This document shows, one piece after another, positions 6,372-8,611 of a stretch of DNA of 8,611 nt. The DNA comes from Lachnospiraceae bacterium (GTDB lineage Bacteria; Bacillota; Clostridia; Lachnospirales; Lachnospiraceae). Below the pieces are notes generated by a model. That model searched no databases. It saw nothing but the letters and a program-made list of their open reading frames with translations, and had not been told where the DNA came from. Every line of letters starts with the position of its first letter. Position 1 is the stretch's first letter. A program made the translations under genes and the position numbers. Location: the NCBI GenBank assembly GCA_009774585.1, contig VSOA01000158.1, forward strand, positions 1-8,611, read 5' to 3'.

Positions 6372-7643
6372 TTATACTTCGTCGATTGCCTTACCGATAT
6401 CGTTTCTCATATATTTATTATCAAATGTGACCCACTGCGCCGCCTTATACGCATTGGCTCTCGCCTCTTTAAGGTCCGCGCCTTTTGCCGTAATGCCAAG
6501 AACCCTGCCGCCATTTGTGACAATTCCGTCTTCTGTCTGTTTCGTTCCTGCGTGGAAACAGTAATATCCTTCTTTGTCCTCAAAACACTCCAGCCCTTTA
6601 ATCGGAAGTCCCTTTTCATAAGACACAGGATACCCCTCTGATGCCAGAACAACGCATACTGCCGCATTATCCTCAAACTGCAGCTCTATCTGATCCAGTG
6701 TTCCGTCGATACACGCTTCCGCCACTTCAATCATATCATTCCGCATACGCGGAAGCACCACCTGCGCCTCCGGGTCGCCGAATCTCGCATTATACTCTAA
6801 CACGCGGGGACCGTCCTGTGTCAGCATCAGACCGAAGAAGATAACGCCTTTAAAAGGTCGTCCTTCTGCCGCCATAGCATCCACCGTCGCCTGATAAATA
6901 TATTTATGACAAAATGCATCCACTTCCTCGGTGTAAAAAGGACTCGGCGAAAACGTACCCATTCCACCCGTATTCAATCCCTGATCACCGTCAAGCGCAC
7001 GTTTATGGTCCTGCGCGGAAGACATAATGCGGATTGTTTTGCCGTCCACAAAAGAAAGTACGGACACCTCGCGCCCTGTCATGAATTCTTCCACGACCAT
7101 GCGATTACCCGCCTCACCGAACTTCTTATCTTCCATAATTGTCCTGACGCCTTCCTTTGCCTCCTCTAATGTCTGGCAGATCAACACGCCTTTGCCCAGA
7201 GCAAGCCCATCGGCTTTCAACACCACCGGCATCTTCGCAGTCTCCAGATACTCAAGCGCACTCCCGGCGTCATCGAAGTTCTCATACGCTGCCGTGGGGA
7301 TATGATATTTTTTCATTAAATCTTTGGAAAAGGCTTTACTGCCCTCCAGAATTGCCGCGTTTTTCCTCGGACCGAATACGCGCAGTCCAGCCGCTTCCAT
7401 CTCGTCTACCAGACCGCCTACCAAAGGATCGTCCATACCGACAATCGTCAGATCTATCTCTTGCTCTCCGGCAAAAGCAACCAGCTTATCAAACTCCATC
7501 GCGCCAATCGGTACGCACTCCGCTATCTGTCCGATTCCCGCATTGCCCGGCGCGCAGTATATTTTATCAACTTTCGCACTTTTTGCCACACTCAATGCGA
7601 TTGCATGTTCTCTGCCGCCGCTTCCTACTATCAGTACTTTCAT
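6372..7643 (-). CDS. purD: Phosphoribosylamine-glycine ligase (GAR synthetase)
   Basis: PurD joins glycine to 5-phosphoribosylamine using ATP, giving GAR, the substrate of the adjacent PurN. From the ATG at 7641-7643 the protein has 423 residues, normal for the family. Visible motifs are the N-terminal loop GSGGREHA (residues 7-14), the ATP-grasp core with KADGLALGKGV (143-153), NTGGMG (224-229) and the PurD signature RFGDPEAQ (287-294), followed by the C-terminal GGRVLG segment (378-383). A GTG five codons upstream (7656-7658) is in frame, but it lies inside the ribosome binding site and would add MGGFL before the family's normal MKVLIVGSGG start, so the ATG is preferred. No purH sits between purN and purD, unlike the B. 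subtilis pur operon. It is apparently the last gene of the purine group in this window. Confidence 0.96.
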   Translation of the reverse strand: MKVLIVGSGGREHAIALSVAKSAKVDKIYCAPGNAGIGQIAECVPIGAMEFDKLVAFAGEQEIDLTIVGMDDPLVGGLVDEMEAAGLRVFGPRKNAAILEGSKAFSKDLMKKYHIPTAAYENFDDAGSALEYLETAKMPVVLKADGLALGKGVLICQTLEEAKEGVRTIMEDKKFGEAGNRMVVEEFMTGREVSVLSFVDGKTIRIMSSAQDHKRALDGDQGLNTGGMGTFSPSPFYTEEVDAFCHKYIYQATVDAMAAEGRPFKGVIFFGLMLTQDGPRVLEYNARFGDPEAQVVLPRMRNDMIEVAEACIDGTLDQIELQFEDNAAVCVVLASEGYPVSYEKGLPIKGLECFEDKEGYYCFHAGTKQTEDGIVTNGGRVLGITAKGADLKEARANAYKAAQWVTFDNKYMRNDIGKAIDEV

Positions 7644-7650
7644 TAGAAAA

Positions 7651-7656
7651 CCTCCC
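7651..7656 (-). promoter_or_regulatory. Ribosome binding site of purD
   Basis: Read on the minus strand the sequence is GGGAGG (within AGGTGGGAGG), seven bases before the ATG at 7643. It decides the start: the upstream in-frame GTG at 7656-7658 overlaps this site and has no comparable site of its own. Confidence 0.8.
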
Positions 7657-7672
7657 ACCTTTCCGATGCCGC

Positions 7673-8299
7673 CTACTCAGACACGCGCACCTGTCCATTC
7701 TCAACCGTCACTCTGCCGTTGGCAATCAGGTTAAGACTCCACGGAAGGATAATCCACTCCGCCTGCTCCATGACTCTTTGCTGCAATATCTCAGGCGTAT
7801 CGCCATCCTGTACCGCCACTGCCTTCTGCATAATAATCGGTCCCGTATCCATGCCCTCGTCAACAAAATGCACTGTCGCACCGGTCACTTTCACGCCTCT
7901 TTCAATAGCCGCCTCATGTACCTTGAGCCCATAATAACCCGTGCCGCAGAAAGAGGGAATCAACGACGGATGAATATTGACAATCCTATTCTCATATTTT
8001 CTAATCAACTGCGGCGGAATCGTCACCAGAAATCCCGCCAGTACAATCAGATCGGGATCTGCCGCGTCTACTTCCTGCACAAACGCCTCGTTAAATTGTT
8101 CCCTGTCGGTATAATCGCGGGGTGATACGCATACTGCTTCTATTCCGGCATTCTTGGCACGTTCCAGCGCATAAGCATTTCTGTTGTTGCTGATCACGCG
8201 CACGAGTTCCACGTTTGTCACGGAACCCTTCTCTACGCCGTCAATCACCGCCTGCAAATTCGTGCCGCCTCCCGACACACAAACCACTACTCTAAGCAT
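7673..8299 (-). CDS. purN: Phosphoribosylglycinamide formyltransferase (GAR transformylase)
   Basis: PurN transfers the formyl group of 10-formyltetrahydrofolate to GAR, giving FGAR, the third step of purine synthesis. The 208-aa length is normal for the family. The N-terminus has the nucleotide-binding stretch VSGGGTNLQAVID (residues 8-20). The catalytic triad can be placed by alignment from memory: Asn108 and His110 in the NIHPSLIPSF segment, and Asp147 in the HFVDEGMDTGPII segment. The insertion FCGTGYYGLKVHEAA after the HPSLIPS motif replaces the shorter PG loop of the E. coli enzyme and, as I recall it, is the usual form in Clostridia. The ATG start at 8297-8299 is preceded by AGGGAG (8310-8315) with a 10-base spacer. 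The stop is 29 bases before the purD start, so the two are probably co-transcribed and follow purM. Confidence 0.96.
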   Translation of the reverse strand: MLRVVVCVSGGGTNLQAVIDGVEKGSVTNVELVRVISNNRNAYALERAKNAGIEAVCVSPRDYTDREQFNEAFVQEVDAADPDLIVLAGFLVTIPPQLIRKYENRIVNIHPSLIPSFCGTGYYGLKVHEAAIERGVKVTGATVHFVDEGMDTGPIIMQKAVAVQDGDTPEILQQRVMEQAEWIILPWSLNLIANGRVTVENGQVRVSE

Positions 8300-8356
8300 T
8301 TTGCCGCCACTCCCTTTTTCATATATCGCTATTCATTTATCAATTGTTTAGCCGCT

Positions 8357-8611
8357 CTATTTCAGTATGACTTCTCTGCTGCCGGATATCACTTCTCCAA
8401 TCAGGTAAGCTTTCTCTCCTGCCGCCTCGAGCGCCTGCAGAGTCTTATCCGCATCCGCAGGATTCACTGCCAGCACCATTCCGAGTCCCATATTGTATGT
8501 ATTGTACATCATCTTCTCTTCCAGATTGCCCTTCTCCTGTAACAGTTTGAATATCGGCAGAACCGGATAGCTGTCTTTCTGTATGACCGCCGTCACCCCT
8601 TCCGGAAGCAT
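8357..8611 (-). CDS. purM: Phosphoribosylformylglycinamidine cyclo-ligase (AIR synthetase), C-terminal part, 5' end outside window
   Basis: PurM closes the imidazole ring: it converts FGAM to 5-aminoimidazole ribonucleotide with ATP, in the cytoplasm, at the fifth step of de novo purine synthesis. Only the last 84 or so codons are visible. The reading frame is open to the right edge, so the methionine at the edge is internal and not the start. The fragment carries the family's NMGLGM glycine motif (fragment residues 40-45), preceded by a PVLPIFKLLQEKG-type segment and followed by the C-terminal beta/alpha end with a GEVI segment near the TAG stop at 8357. The family is usually about 340 residues, so roughly three quarters is missing, including the N-terminal ATP-binding half. 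It lies 57 bases upstream of purN in the same direction, which fits a purM-purN-purD order. Identity is seen from motif and neighbours together. Confidence 0.93.
   Translation of the reverse strand: MLPEGVTAVIQKDSYPVLPIFKLLQEKGNLEEKMMYNTYNMGLGMVLAVNPADADKTLQALEAAGEKAYLIGEVISGSREVILK

Noticed and set aside
7656..7658. GTG as start of purD
   Set aside because: It lies within the GGGAGG ribosome binding site of the ATG at 7643 and would add five residues before the family's normal N-terminus.
7157..8125. 322-codon plus-strand open frame
   Set aside because: It runs antisense across purD, the gap and purN, both with full family motifs. Its product is Arg/His/Pro/Ser-rich with no recognisable domain.
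8300..8356. The 57-bp gap between purM and purN as a regulatory region
   Set aside because: Apart from the purN ribosome binding site I see no stem-loop, T-tract or promoter pair.

Overview
The window is a compact, fully co-directional stretch: every supported gene lies on the minus strand, so transcription runs from the right edge (8611) to the left edge (1). Moderate GC, AGGAGG/AAGGGAG-type ribosome binding sites, very short intergenic gaps and the gene content (ClpC, a YtrA-type GntR regulator, a zinc-ribbon/HTH protein, purM-purN-purD) point to a Firmicute of class Clostridia, most likely Lachnospiraceae. That assignment rests on recognising protein families and on recall, not on a database search.

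Layout in transcription order. First come the last three genes of a purine biosynthesis cluster: the C-terminal part of purM (8357-8611, cut by the window edge), purN (7673-8299) and purD (6372-7643). A 61-bp gap holding an AT-rich inverted repeat separates these from a small zinc-ribbon / helix-turn-helix / zinc-ribbon protein of the YvyF type (5822-6310). Next is a 475-aa membrane protein (4365-5792) with a signal peptide, two SH3-like domains outside the cell, one transmembrane helix and a highly charged cytoplasmic tail of six arginine-five/glutamate repeats. Then follow a small YtrA-type GntR regulator (3946-4329), the ClpC AAA+ unfoldase (1496-3946), an uncharacterised 138-aa beta-rich protein (1053-1469) and the first ~353 codons of radA (1-1060, cut by the window edge).

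The genes are tightly packed. gntR and clpC share one base (TGATG), the 138-aa gene and radA overlap by 8 bases, and the other gaps range from 26 to 61 bases. No convincing rho-independent terminator is visible and no gene-free stretch exceeds about 61 bases. The right part makes purines: PurD makes GAR, PurN formylates it and PurM closes the imidazole ring. The left part combines protein quality control (ClpC) with DNA recombination and repair (RadA), a pairing known from the Firmicute clpC-radA neighbourhood. Here the usual ctsR-mcsA-mcsB genes upstream of clpC are replaced by a GntR regulator and the SH3 membrane protein.

The least ordinary elements are the charge-patterned tail of the SH3 protein with its exact 39-bp coding duplication, the coupling of a GntR regulator to clpC, and the small unassigned protein between clpC and radA. 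I see no mobile elements, RNA genes or CRISPR arrays.
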